Below are positions 1-7,375 of a stretch of DNA of 12,950 bases, piece after piece. Position 1 is the first letter of the stretch, and every line of letters starts with the position of its first letter. A model generated the notes under the pieces. The model did no database searches, was not told the origin of the DNA, and saw only the letters and a program-made list of their open reading frames with translations. The position numbers and the translations under genes are program-made. This stretch comes from Actinomycetota bacterium (GTDB lineage Bacteria > Actinomycetota > Actinomycetes > Nanopelagicales > Nanopelagicaceae), in assembly GCA_009699645.1 (NCBI GenBank), contig WLNU01000023.1, forward strand, positions 1 to 12,950, written 5' to 3'.

Positions 1-462
1 GATTGGGATAACGCAAAGGGTGGAGTTATTTTCGAACAGCAGCTATCAAAGGCTGGCGGAAAGCTCGATGCAGTTGTTTCAGCTAACGAAGGTCTTGGAC
101 TTGCAGCTGTAGCAGTTCTTAAGAAGAACAAGCTCAACGGCAAGGTCTGCGTATCTGGACAAGATGCAACTGTCGATGGATTGCGTGCAATCCTTACAGG
201 CGACCTTTCAGGAACTGTCTACAAGGCAATCAAGGCTGAGGCAGAGGCTGCAGCAGCTCTAGCAATCGCATTGCTCAGAGGCGAAGAGGCAACTACAGCT
301 ACAGGATCTGTAAATAACGGAACCATAGATGTGCCTTCAGTTCTCTTGGTACCAGTTGGAATCACAAAGGCCAACGTCAAGGATGTCATCGCTGATGGCT
401 TCCAGACACGTGAGGCTGTATGTGCCGACATCGAAGACCTCTGCGTAGCAAACGGACTCTAA
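1..462 (+). CDS. xylF: Sugar ABC transporter substrate-binding protein, C-terminal part (XylF-like)
   Basis: The reading frame is open from base 1 to the TAA at 460-462, so the 5' part lies outside the window; 153 C-terminal residues are visible. The protein should bind a sugar outside the membrane and deliver it to the ABC permease encoded just downstream. Visible signs of the periplasmic-binding-protein type 1 fold (RbsB/XylF group) are the segment around residues 23-42 (DAVVSANEGLGLAAVAVLKK), the GQDA motif at 53-56 that contributes to the sugar site in XylF-like proteins, and the TVYK motif at 72-75 followed by an alanine-rich helix. D-xylose is inferred from the nearby xylose isomerase and the XylH-like permease; a related sugar is possible. 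Three cysteines (C50, C141, C148) are visible. A strong hairpin follows the stop codon. Confidence 0.85.
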   Translation, partial: DWDNAKGGVIFEQQLSKAGGKLDAVVSANEGLGLAAVAVLKKNKLNGKVCVSGQDATVDGLRAILTGDLSGTVYKAIKAEAEAAAALAIALLRGEEATTATGSVNNGTIDVPSVLLVPVGITKANVKDVIADGFQTREAVCADIEDLCVANGL

Positions 463-480
463 TATCCGCTCACGCTAGGC

Positions 481-537
481 AGTAAAGAATAAAAGTTGCG
501 GCTCTGGGTGCATACCCTGAGCCGCAACTTCTTTACT
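481..537 (+). terminator. Hairpin between binding-protein and ATPase genes
   Basis: Bases 493-509 pair with 514-530 (17 positions, one T-T mismatch, loop GCAT). The outer heptamers AGTAAAG (481-487) and CTTTACT (531-537) are also complementary, giving a long two-tier stem. The T-tract after it is weak. It lies 19 nt after the binding-protein stop and 54 nt before the ATPase start. A likely role is partial termination or mRNA 3'-end protection, so that the binding protein is made in excess over the membrane components; that role is inference. Confidence 0.7.
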
Positions 538-591
538 AGGATGCTTTAATCAGATTGAAGGAATAGTTACTAGTGAAATGTAGGTAGATCA

Positions 592-1356
592 GTGAGCACA
601 CCGATTCTCTCTCTTCGAGGAGTGAATAAATCCTTCGGCCCAGTCCATGTTCTTCGCGACGTTGACTTTGATATCTCTGCCGGCAAAGTAACTGCCTTGG
701 TTGGAGATAACGGCGCCGGTAAGAGCACGCTCATCAAATGTATCGCAGGTATTTACACACCCGACCACGGTGACTTTCTCTTTGAAGGCAAAAAGGTTGA
801 AATCTCTGGTCCTCGTGATGCGACTGCCCTTGGAATTGAGATCGTCTATCAGGATTTAGCGCTCTGCGATAACTTAGACATTGTTCATAATATGTTTTTG
901 GGCCGCGAAAAAAAGCGCGGCTCAGTTTTAGATGAGACTTCAATGGAGGCCATGGCCCGCAAGGTTCTCGATGGTTTGAGCGTGAGAACAGTAAAATCGA
1001 TTCGTCAATCTGTCTCATCTCTATCTGGCGGACAGCGTCAAACAGTTGCCATCGCCCGTGCAGTGTTATGGAATAGCAAAATCGTAATTTTGGATGAACC
1101 AACAGCCGCCCTTGGCGTTGCACAAACTGAACAAGTCCTTAACCTCGTTCGCCGCTTAGCCGATAATGGTTTAGCCGTTGTTTTGATTAGTCACAACTTA
1201 AACGATGTATTTGAAGTCGCCGATAATATCGCCGCTCTTTACCTAGGTCAGATGGCGGCGCAAGTTGATAAGAATGAAGTCATACCGCGCCAAGTAATTG
1301 AGTTAATCACCACCGGTAAATCTGCTGGTGTTGAAAGTGCGGGTGCTAAGAGATGA
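592..1356 (+). CDS. xylG: Sugar ABC transporter ATP-binding protein, single ABC domain (XylG-like)
   Basis: Cytoplasmic ATPase that powers sugar import through the permease encoded next. The 254-residue protein has a full set of ABC motifs: Walker A GDNGAGKST (38-46), Q-loop Q87, signature LSGGQ (144-148), Walker B with IVILDEP (164-170) and H-loop H201. It carries one ABC domain, whereas E. coli XylG and RbsA have two in about 500 residues, so it should work as a homodimer. The start is GTG at 592; only a weak AGG-like ribosome binding site (around 582-584) precedes it. The stop overlaps the permease start in an ATGA (1353-1356), implying translational coupling. Xylose as substrate is inferred from context. 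Confidence 0.9.
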   Translation: MSTPILSLRGVNKSFGPVHVLRDVDFDISAGKVTALVGDNGAGKSTLIKCIAGIYTPDHGDFLFEGKKVEISGPRDATALGIEIVYQDLALCDNLDIVHNMFLGREKKRGSVLDETSMEAMARKVLDGLSVRTVKSIRQSVSSLSGGQRQTVAIARAVLWNSKIVILDEPTAALGVAQTEQVLNLVRRLADNGLAVVLISHNLNDVFEVADNIAALYLGQMAAQVDKNEVIPRQVIELITTGKSAGVESAGAKR

Positions 1357-2588
1357 GTTCTCCTACTGTGGGCGAGGATACAACTGAAAAAGCAACACTC
1401 AAGAGTGCAATGCATGATTACTGGTTACGCATTAAAGCTGGAGATATCGGATCATTGCCGGCAGTTTTAGGTTTGGTTGCACTGTGCATCGTCTTTGGAT
1501 CTATGTCTAGTGTCTTTTTAACACCAGGAAATTTCGCAAATTTATTGACTCAAGCAGCTGCAGTCATTGTTATTGCTATGGGTCTAGTCTTCGTACTTTT
1601 ACTTGGAGAAATTGATTTATCTGCCGGGTACACCGCCGGCGTGACTGGAGCAGTACTAGTTATTTTGATTACCAATCACGACGTGCCATGGTTTGTAGCT
1701 TTAATTGCTTCAGTCATTGTCGGAGTTATCTTAGGCTTTGGTCTTGGAACACTGGTGGCTCGTCTTGGAATTCCATCCTTCGTCGTGACATTAGCTGCCT
1801 TCCTTGCTTTCCAAGGAATTTTGCTATTGCTAACCGGTGAAGGCGGCACCATCCGCGTAGAAGATAAAACTATCTTGGCCGTTGAAAATTCAAATCTCAC
1901 ACCAACTCTTAGTTGGATCTTCTTTATCGCTGTATCTGTTATGTATGTATTGAGCGGATTACACTCCATTAGCTCTCGGCGCAGAGCAGGATTAAAATCT
2001 GAGATTATTAAACTCTGGGTATTAAAAACTATTGGCTTGCTCATTATTACGGGCTTAGCCGTCTTTGCACTCAATCTTGAGCGCAGCAATAACCCAGATT
2101 TAGTAAGCCTTAAGGGCATCCCTTACGTAGTCCCAGTAATTTTGTTACTTCTGGTAATCGGAACATTTGTACTTGGTCGTACTCCATTTGGTCGTCATAT
2201 CTATGCAGTCGGTGGCAATGCCGAAGCTGCACGTCGTGCTGGAATTAACGTCAAGCGAGTTCGTATTGCAGCATTTATGATCTGTTCTGGCTTATCTGCA
2301 ATTGCAGGAATGATCTTTGCATCTCGCCAGAACTCGGTCTCTCCAACAACTGGTGGAAGTTCAACACTTCTTTACGCTGTTGGCGCAGCGGTTATCGGTG
2401 GAACATCTCTCTTTGGTGGAAAAGGAAAGATGCGCGATGCCATCCTTGGTGGTTTAGTCGTTGCAGTTATCGATAACGGCATGGGTCTATTGGGCTATGC
2501 AGCCGGAATTAAGTTCATTGTCACTGGACTTGTTCTATTGGTCTCAGCAGGCGTCGATGCGATATCTCGCAGGGGCAATAGCGTTTAA
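1353..2588 (+). CDS. xylH: Sugar ABC transporter permease (XylH-like)
   Basis: Integral membrane permease of the BPD_transp_2 family (RbsC/XylH type), 411 residues. Family motifs are GEIDLSAGYTAG (85-96), the cytoplasmic ATPase-contact loop around GRHIYAVGGNAEAARRAGIN (280-299) and GGTSLFGGKGK (349-359). The hydrophilic N-terminus (about 1-30) is followed by many hydrophobic helices. Compared with RbsC (about 320 residues) it is longer, with extra sequence in the middle (around 185-250, including a basic stretch near 208-216). That length is typical of XylH (about 390 residues in E. coli) and supports a xylose-type transporter. The start ATG overlaps the ATPase stop by four bases. It is convergent with xylA, with only 18 bp between the two stop codons and no strong terminator. 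Confidence 0.9.
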   Translation: MSSPTVGEDTTEKATLKSAMHDYWLRIKAGDIGSLPAVLGLVALCIVFGSMSSVFLTPGNFANLLTQAAAVIVIAMGLVFVLLLGEIDLSAGYTAGVTGAVLVILITNHDVPWFVALIASVIVGVILGFGLGTLVARLGIPSFVVTLAAFLAFQGILLLLTGEGGTIRVEDKTILAVENSNLTPTLSWIFFIAVSVMYVLSGLHSISSRRRAGLKSEIIKLWVLKTIGLLIITGLAVFALNLERSNNPDLVSLKGIPYVVPVILLLLVIGTFVLGRTPFGRHIYAVGGNAEAARRAGINVKRVRIAAFMICSGLSAIAGMIFASRQNSVSPTTGGSSTLLYAVGAAVIGGTSLFGGKGKMRDAILGGLVVAVIDNGMGLLGYAAGIKFIVTGLVLLVSAGVDAISRRGNSV

Positions 2589-2606
2589 TTAGCTTTTAAG
2601 CTACTG

Positions 2607-3761
2607 CTACTTAACACCCATCAAGTGTTCAAGTGCTAGTTGATCAAGGACCTCATAGTGATACCCGCGAGTTCCAGCAGCCTCCACATCAAAGGAATCC
2701 TTAGCTAAGTCTTTCCAGGTCTCACCTGCACTTAGATTTGGCTCACTTAATCCAGGAATATTTGACTCCTTCATCGCTGCAACAACTCTGGAATCGGCAC
2801 GGAAAGCCTCTGCACGCTCTTTAAGGATTAAGTACGTACGCATGTTGGCAGAAGCTGACTCCCATACTCCCTTGTCATTTTCGGTACGTAAAGGCTTATA
2901 GTCAAAGTGACGGGGTCCGCTGTACTGATAGCGCTCTAACAAATCAACGAGGAAAAAGGCTGACTTGAGATCTCCATGGCCAAAGACAAAATCTTGATCG
3001 TACTTTATGCCGTGCTGACCGTTCAGATCGATATGGAATAACTTCTTGTGCCAAAGCGCTTGGGCGATTCCATGGACAAAGTTAAGTCCAGCCATCTGTT
3101 CGTGGCCAACCTCAGGATTAACACCTACCATTTCGGGGCGATCCAGCGAATTAATGAAAGCTAAGGCATGACCAATCGTTGGTAGGAAAATATCGCCACG
3201 AGGTTCATTTGGCTTAGGTTCAATTGCAAATTTAATTTTATAGCCGTTATCAGTTACGAAATCCCCAAGAATATTGAAAGCATCTCTAAATCTATCAAGT
3301 GCAACATAGGCATCTTTTGCGCCATCAGATTCAGCGCCTTCTCGACCACCCCAACAAACATAGGTTTCGGCTCCGAGCTCAACTGCTAACTCAATATTGC
3401 GCATCACTTTGCGAATTGCAAAACGCCGGATGTCCCGATCATTTGAGGTAAATGCGCCATCTTTAAACACTGGATGAGTAAATAGATTCGTTGTTGCCAT
3501 GGGAACTTTCATGCCCGTGTCGGCAAGTGCTTTCTTGAAGCGATCGATATGCGTGCGACGTGCGCCGTCATCGCTTCCAAATGGAATCAGATCATCATCA
3601 TGGAAAGTCACACCATAGGCACCGCGTGCGGCGAGTTCATTAACCGTGCGAACTGGATCAATGGCCTCACGAGTTGCATCACCAAATGGGTCACGTGCTT
3701 GCCAGCCAACGGTCCAAAGGCCAAAAGTGAATCTATCTGCAGGCGTGGGGTTAAATGACAT
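2607..3761 (-). CDS. xylA: Xylose isomerase
   Basis: Converts D-xylose to D-xylulose in the cytoplasm, the first step of the isomerase pathway. It has 384 residues, the length of the compact class I enzymes of Streptomyces, and the N-terminus [10 protein letters not shown] (11-20) matches that group. All expected catalytic and metal-binding residues fall at the classical positions: H54 and D57 (in TFHDDDL), E181 and K183 (in [10 protein letters not shown]), E217 and H220 (in NPEVGHEQ), D245, D255, D257 and D287 (in HFDYK). The start is supported by GAAAGG on the minus strand (3771-3776), 9 nt before ATG. It is convergent with the sugar importer, which makes xylose uptake plus isomerisation the likely combined role. 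No xylulokinase or XylR is in the window. Confidence 0.97.
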   Translation of the reverse strand: MSFNPTPADRFTFGLWTVGWQARDPFGDATREAIDPVRTVNELAARGAYGVTFHDDDLIPFGSDDGARRTHIDRFKKALADTGMKVPMATTNLFTHPVFKDGAFTSNDRDIRRFAIRKVMRNIELAVELGAETYVCWGGREGAESDGAKDAYVALDRFRDAFNILGDFVTDNGYKIKFAIEPKPNEPRGDIFLPTIGHALAFINSLDRPEMVGVNPEVGHEQMAGLNFVHGIAQALWHKKLFHIDLNGQHGIKYDQDFVFGHGDLKSAFFLVDLLERYQYSGPRHFDYKPLRTENDKGVWESASANMRTYLILKERAEAFRADSRVVAAMKESNIPGLSEPNLSAGETWKDLAKDSFDVEAAGTRGYHYEVLDQLALEHLMGVK

Positions 3762-3800
3762 GGTGATCTGCCTTTCTCATTAGCTATTTATGGCTCCGTT

Positions 3801-3829
3801 TTGATACAGGGCTAACTTACCTCTAATCT
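3801..3829 (+). promoter_or_regulatory. Sigma-70-type promoter for tRNA-Leu
   Basis: TTGATA (-35, 3801-3806), a 17-base spacer, then TAATCT (-10, 3824-3829). Transcription would start near 3836, about 40 nt before the tRNA. It is the best full -35/-10 promoter I can see in the window. It sits in the 114-bp gap between the xylA start (minus strand) and the tRNA, so the xylA upstream region overlaps it. Confidence 0.65.
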
Positions 3830-3875
3830 TGGAGCCTATCTATATGAGAGTACTAGCTACTTACATATGGGTTTT

Positions 3876-3956
3876 GCGGGAGTGGTGAAATGGCAGACAC
3901 GCAGGTCTTAGGAACCTGTGTCTTCGGACGTGAGGGTTCAAGTCCCTTCTCCCGCA
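3876..3956 (+). tRNA. tRNA-Leu (anticodon TAG)
   Basis: The acceptor stem GCGGGAG (3876-3882) pairs with CTCCCGC (3949-3955), followed by discriminator A3956. The anticodon stem CAGGT (3902-3906)/ACCTG (3914-3918) closes a seven-base loop with anticodon TAG at 3909-3911, which reads CUN leucine codons. A long variable arm (about 3919-3931, with a TTCG-type turn) marks it as class II, as expected for leucine. The T-arm has the TTCAAGT loop (3937-3943). The 3' CCA is not encoded (CAC follows) and must be added enzymatically. Confidence 0.95.
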
Positions 3957-3978
3957 CACTTAATTTTTAAACGCCAGT

Positions 3979-3984
3979 TAGAGT
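3979..3984 (+). promoter_or_regulatory. -10 box TAGAGT, probable leaderless start
   Basis: TAGAGT lies 7 nt before the ATG at 3992, so transcription would begin at or next to the start codon. No Shine-Dalgarno sequence is visible. The same arrangement recurs before three other genes here. Confidence 0.5.
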
Positions 3985-3991
3985 TCTACGT

Positions 3992-4327
3992 ATGGCCAAA
4001 CAATCACCGGCAAAGATAAAGAAGTTAGCTGCTGAAGCTAAGCGTGCCGGAGCGGCAAATCGCGCCGAGAAAAAAGCTAGTAAAGAATCTTCCGTATCAA
4101 ATAATTGTGATCTTCTAGATGCATATGAAGGCGTTGATCACCACTGGCGGGAGATCGGGTTAGCAGCCCCTGCTCGGCGGGCTTTAATCGATGACGGACT
4201 ATTTCAATTAAGTGATCTTCGTAAGGTATCCCTGGCTGCAATTAAAGAACTACACGGCATGGCTCCGAATGCTATTCGTGTATTAGTTTCCGAGATGAAG
4301 AAGGCTGATTTATCTTTTCGTAAATAA
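3992..4327 (+). CDS. Small basic protein with helix-hairpin-helix-like C-terminal domain
   Basis: 111 residues, not recognised as a named family. The first 32 or so residues are rich in Lys and Ala and probably disordered or helical. Residues about 54-103 look like a helix-hairpin-helix/SAM-like unit resembling the RNA polymerase alpha C-terminal domain or DUF4332-type repeats: EIGLAAPARRALIDDGLFQL, then SDL, then a second hairpin around LHGMAPNAIRVL. Such domains bind DNA or mediate protein contacts, so nucleic acid binding is plausible but unproven. It lies 35 bp after tRNA-Leu on the same strand, with its own apparent -10 box and no ribosome binding site. It converges on the membrane protein gene, 15 bp away. 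Confidence 0.8.
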   Translation: MAKQSPAKIKKLAAEAKRAGAANRAEKKASKESSVSNNCDLLDAYEGVDHHWREIGLAAPARRALIDDGLFQLSDLRKVSLAAIKELHGMAPNAIRVLVSEMKKADLSFRK

Positions 4328-4342
4328 CACTGAGTTTTAGAT

Positions 4343-4624
4343 CTAATTAGTTACTGCAAATGCAACTAGGGCTAATCCAGCGGCTATGAGTAGGAACTGT
4401 ACTTCTCGTCTAACCAACACCTTGAGCGCAGAAGCATTAAAGGTTGCTCCAATGATGATTGCTCCAGGGATGAAAATTGTAGCGCTTCGTATTGCAACAT
4501 CACCTTCGCCCCATTGATATCGAAGATTGATAAGACCACAAGCTAATAGAAGGTAGCCGCCCATACGATAGTTGTTAATCCAGTTCTTATTTGAATCTTG
4601 ACTAGCTGGGGTTGATTTCTCCAT
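4343..4624 (-). CDS. Small membrane protein of unknown function
   Basis: 93 residues, not recognised. After a hydrophilic N-terminus (about 1-18) there are three hydrophobic stretches at roughly 22-36, 47-63 and 74-91, separated by short charged loops (for example VRREVQF around 70-76). A small protein with two or three membrane helices is therefore likely. The start ATG has no ribosome binding site, but TAGACT lies 6 nt upstream, which suggests a leaderless mRNA. It lies downstream of actinorhodopsin on the same strand. The intervening terminator and its own -10 box argue that it is transcribed separately. Confidence 0.7.
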   Translation of the reverse strand: MEKSTPASQDSNKNWINNYRMGGYLLLACGLINLRYQWGEGDVAIRSATIFIPGAIIIGATFNASALKVLVRREVQFLLIAAGLALVAFAVTN

Positions 4625-4630
4625 GTGGAC

Positions 4631-4636
4631 AGTCTA
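4631..4636 (-). promoter_or_regulatory. -10 box TAGACT, probable leaderless start
   Basis: On the minus strand TAGACT is followed by six bases and then the ATG of the 93-residue membrane protein. No Shine-Dalgarno sequence is present. The putative -35 region falls inside the upstream terminator hairpin and has no recognisable hexamer. Confidence 0.5.
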
Positions 4637-4643
4637 GAAAGCC

Positions 4644-4677
4644 AAATAGGAGTGCCGCTTTCGCGACACTCCTATTT
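4644..4677 (-). terminator. Terminator of actinorhodopsin gene
   Basis: 4644-4658 pairs with 4663-4677 around a four-base loop. The one non-pairing position (C4655 against A4666 in plus-strand RNA) becomes a G-U wobble in minus-strand RNA, giving a continuous 15-bp stem in the direction of rhodopsin transcription. A short U run follows on the minus strand. Confidence 0.8.
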
Positions 4678-4713
4678 TAGGATTTTTCTGTTTAAAACCT
4701 AATCAATAAATGA

Positions 4714-5475
4714 TTAGTGATCGTCCTTCATTCCCTCTGCCATTGACTTCATGCGTGCGATCTTCAAGATTGTTAGACCGAATACGCACTTAGCCAAAAC
4801 GTCGGCGACGGTGTAACCAACCTGTACGCCAACGAACTGTTCTGAAGATGCCATGCCCTCACCCATACCAAGAATGTAAGAGATTGGGTAAACACCCCAT
4901 GTAGCAATCAGCAATAGACGCAGACGACCTACGGTCTCTGCAACTCCGGCTGGCTGATTAGCAAGTGACTTACCGAGCTCTACAAATAGAACATAGAGGA
5001 TGTAGAGGAATGGGATTGTTGATAGAACACCGTACATAATCTGTGTGTTCTGATCCGATGAGATCTCTCCTGGGTAACCAAGGGCGATCATTGCAGCAGA
5101 TGCTGGAACAAGGCGAGTGATTAGTGAGGTAGAAACAGACTTAGTTAAGGCTAGTACTGCAACTACTTCAACAAGAAGTAGAGGGACAGTGAGTAGCCAG
5201 TCCACATAGCGGTAGGCCTCATTGAATGAGCCCTGCGCGCCTGAAATGTTTATGGTCATATCTGCAGATGACTCATTGAATGAGTTGAAGATACGCATGT
5301 AGTGGTACGCAGCGATGAATGTAACCATCGATGACATAACGAGAGCGTTGCGATACTTAGCTAATACTCGTTGCTGCGAAACGAGTGTGTAAACGGTACA
5401 AGCGAGCATTGAAACAAGACCAAACGAGAAGATGTTATAGATCAGGTTCCATTGGTTGCTATCTAATCTCAGCAT
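4714..5475 (-). CDS. Actinorhodopsin (light-driven proton pump)
   Basis: Seven-helix microbial rhodopsin of 253 residues, predicted to pump protons out of the cell in light and add to the proton motive force. In helix C, RYVDWLLTVPLLLVE holds the proton-pump triad D92 (acceptor), T96 and E103 (donor). K229 in VADVLAKCVFGL is the retinal-binding lysine. H58 (AAYHYMRI) is the partner of the acceptor, and L100 at the proteorhodopsin residue-105 position predicts green absorption. The segment ALGYPGE (about 131-137) is typical of the xanthorhodopsin/actinorhodopsin group, some members of which bind an antenna carotenoid. The start at 5475 is chosen because GGAGG (minus strand, 5485-5489) lies 9 nt upstream; the frame also has an upstream ATG at 5646, but it lacks such a site and would add 57 polar residues. 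No retinal synthesis gene is in the window. Confidence 0.95.
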   Translation of the reverse strand: MLRLDSNQWNLIYNIFSFGLVSMLACTVYTLVSQQRVLAKYRNALVMSSMVTFIAAYHYMRIFNSFNESSADMTINISGAQGSFNEAYRYVDWLLTVPLLLVEVVAVLALTKSVSTSLITRLVPASAAMIALGYPGEISSDQNTQIMYGVLSTIPFLYILYVLFVELGKSLANQPAGVAETVGRLRLLLIATWGVYPISYILGMGEGMASSEQFVGVQVGYTVADVLAKCVFGLTILKIARMKSMAEGMKDDH

Positions 5476-5484
5476 TAATATATG

Positions 5485-5489
5485 CCTCC
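5485..5489 (-). promoter_or_regulatory. Ribosome binding site of actinorhodopsin
   Basis: GGAGG on the minus strand with a 9-nt spacer to the ATG at 5475. It decides the start against the longer open frame. It is one of the few strong Shine-Dalgarno sites in a window where several genes appear leaderless. Confidence 0.8.
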
Positions 5490-5506
5490 GTGAACTGTTA
5501 GTTTCT

Positions 5507-5524
5507 GAATCTCTTATGAGAATC
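5507..5524 (-). promoter_or_regulatory. Imperfect palindrome in actinorhodopsin leader
   Basis: GATTCTC-ATAA-GAGATTC on the minus strand: seven-base arms with one T-T mismatch around a four-base centre, 32-49 nt upstream of the rhodopsin start codon. It could be an operator or a small mRNA hairpin. No known regulator is identified. Confidence 0.25.
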
Positions 5525-5618
5525 AGATCCGCATGACCATTGAGGACCTCGAGGAGCCCCATTGACCTTCGGTAAGAAAATTGTGAACCACCTGAGGGCT
5601 TTTCGCATCTTGAAATTG

Positions 5619-5667
5619 GCGCTGAGATAGATCGAAATCCCTGCAATGAGCGGGCTATCTGAGGCGC
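5619..5667 (-). other. Imperfect inverted repeat in the gap upstream of actinorhodopsin
   Basis: Bases 5619-5630 and 5655-5667 are complementary over about 12 positions, with one G-G mismatch and one bulged G, around a 24-base loop. It starts 20 bases downstream of the DUF885 stop codon (minus strand) and ends 144 bases before the rhodopsin start. It may be a weak 3' end for the DUF885 transcript or part of a long rhodopsin leader. The rest of this 211-bp gap shows no clear -35/-10 pair. Confidence 0.3.
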
Positions 5668-5686
5668 AAGACGTCAATAAGTGAGG

Positions 5687-7336
5687 CTAATGTCCATCCC
5701 AAAGCGCCATTTCAGCGGCAAATGGATCAAGGCCCATCGGACCAATCTTTAGGGCATAGGTATGGAACTTCTTCATGTTAAAGGCTGAGCCAAGACGCCT
5801 TCTTGCATCTTCGCGAGCAGCCATCCAAACCCGTTCTCCCACTTTGTAGGAGATCGCCTGGCCAGGCCACCCTAGATAGCGATCAGTCTCACTGCGTGAA
5901 TGGGCCTCATCGAGGAGTGCCTGCTCATTTAATAGTTTGCGTGATGATTCGGCGTTCCATACATTGCCATCAAAATCGGTATAGCCCAGGTGCATTCCGA
6001 TATCTACAACGATTCGTGCAGCGCGTAGGGCTTGGGCAGATAAGTAGCCCATCTCGATTCCTGGCTCATCGAATGCACCGAGTTCGTTCATGAAACGTTC
6101 AGCATAAAGGGCCCAACCCTCACCGTAGCCACTAATCCAAGCTGCGGTTCGCTGAAAGCGAGTCAGGCGCTCTTTCTCAATCGTGACTGTTGCAACTTGC
6201 AAGTGATGTCCGGGTATGGCTTCGTGATACCAGGTTGAAACTAAGTGCCAACTGCTGACCTCATCTTTACCCAGCATCGGAATCCAGGTAGTGCCAGGAC
6301 GAGATAGATCCTCTGATGGCCCGTTGTAGTAAGGCGCCGATGCACTGCCTTCGGGTGCAAGTCGTGCTTCACAGATTTTAATTCGCTCATCGATTTCAAA
6401 GAACTCTCCATCCATACGCTTCATAGCAGTATCGGTGAAATCCTGTAGAAATTTAATAACATTCTCTTTGCCTTTAATTACATACTTCGGATCATGATCT
6501 AGAAGATCGGCAACTTCGCGTAGTGACTTAGCTCCAGGCTTTATCTGCTCTGCAAGTACCCACATGCGCTCATTGATGGCCTTTAAATCTGCCATTCCCC
6601 ACTCATAGGTTGCACGCAGATCTAACTGTGCTCCAGTGAAGTATCGCGCCCACAGTGCATAGCGATCTGCGCCGACGGCATCATTTGGATTAGCGATAGC
6701 CATGTACTCGTTCTTTAAATAGGCAGCGGTCTGTGCCGATGATTTCTCGGCCACTTGTGCCGCACTATGAATCGCAGGATATTGTCCACCTGGATCAAAG
6801 TTTTTACACATCTGGCTATATCCGCCATTGGCATAGCTCTCTAACTGCGCTATCACTCCCTGCACTTGGCGTTGGGCCGTGGTTTTGCCATTCTTTGCAA
6901 CTTCGCTAATTGTGCCCACCCACTGCTTGTGTGCGCCATCAACTGCAGCCAATCGCTTGGCAATATTGTCAAAATCTTTATCACTCTTTCTTGGCATGAG
7001 TTCAAATATTGAGCGAATGCTTGATGGAGGCGAAGTTAATACGTTCCATAAAACATGCTCTTCGTGAGAGTCATGAAGTGCCAAGCTTGAACTCAGACGC
7101 TCTTCCATTACCGTCTTGGCAATTCGATCGATCTCATCGATAGGGCTTAGCGCATGTAACTTCTTTAAAACCTCGCGAGTTAAGGTTGCAGCTTTGGCCA
7201 TTCCAGCGATTGATAGATCATCCAACTTGTCTTGATCCACATCTTTACCAAGATAGGTGCAGGACATGGGGCTCATGGCCGCTGATTGGTCAATATAACT
7301 ATCGCTGAGTTCGAAAATCGCTGATCTATATGTCAT
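5687..7336 (-). CDS. DUF885 family protein, putative zinc metallohydrolase
   Basis: 549 residues, the usual length for DUF885 (PF05960) proteins. The zinc-binding-type motif HEAIPGHHLQ (371-380; H371, E372, H377, H378) and the downstream GYGEGWALYAERF (403-415; E406 a likely third ligand or catalytic residue) are the family hallmarks and resemble gluzincin peptidases. The substrate is unknown; peptidase activity is inferred from the motif. There is no signal peptide, so it should be cytoplasmic. The start at 7336 fits the family's N-terminal pattern (FELSDSYID at 8-16) but has no good ribosome binding site. TAGAAA lies 6 nt upstream and could be a -10 box of a leaderless transcript. It is divergent from the MFS gene with only 51 bp between starts, so the two promoters must overlap. 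Confidence 0.9.
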   Translation of the reverse strand: MTYRSAIFELSDSYIDQSAAMSPMSCTYLGKDVDQDKLDDLSIAGMAKAATLTREVLKKLHALSPIDEIDRIAKTVMEERLSSSLALHDSHEEHVLWNVLTSPPSSIRSIFELMPRKSDKDFDNIAKRLAAVDGAHKQWVGTISEVAKNGKTTAQRQVQGVIAQLESYANGGYSQMCKNFDPGGQYPAIHSAAQVAEKSSAQTAAYLKNEYMAIANPNDAVGADRYALWARYFTGAQLDLRATYEWGMADLKAINERMWVLAEQIKPGAKSLREVADLLDHDPKYVIKGKENVIKFLQDFTDTAMKRMDGEFFEIDERIKICEARLAPEGSASAPYYNGPSEDLSRPGTTWIPMLGKDEVSSWHLVSTWYHEAIPGHHLQVATVTIEKERLTRFQRTAAWISGYGEGWALYAERFMNELGAFDEPGIEMGYLSAQALRAARIVVDIGMHLGYTDFDGNVWNAESSRKLLNEQALLDEAHSRSETDRYLGWPGQAISYKVGERVWMAAREDARRRLGSAFNMKKFHTYALKIGPMGLDPFAAEMALWDGH

Positions 7337-7375
7337 TGGCTATTTCTACCAGCACCGAAGGTCATTGTCGATAGA

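Noticed and set aside
2589..2606. Small palindrome AGCTT-TT-AAGCT (2591-2602) between permease and xylA as a terminator
   Set aside because: The stem is only five A/T-rich base pairs and no T-run of note follows, so there is not enough evidence to call it.
5476..5646. N-terminal extension of 57 codons in front of actinorhodopsin
   Set aside because: The translation is polar and unlike rhodopsin N-termini, and the ATG at 5646 lacks the ribosome binding site that the ATG at 5475 has (GGAGG).
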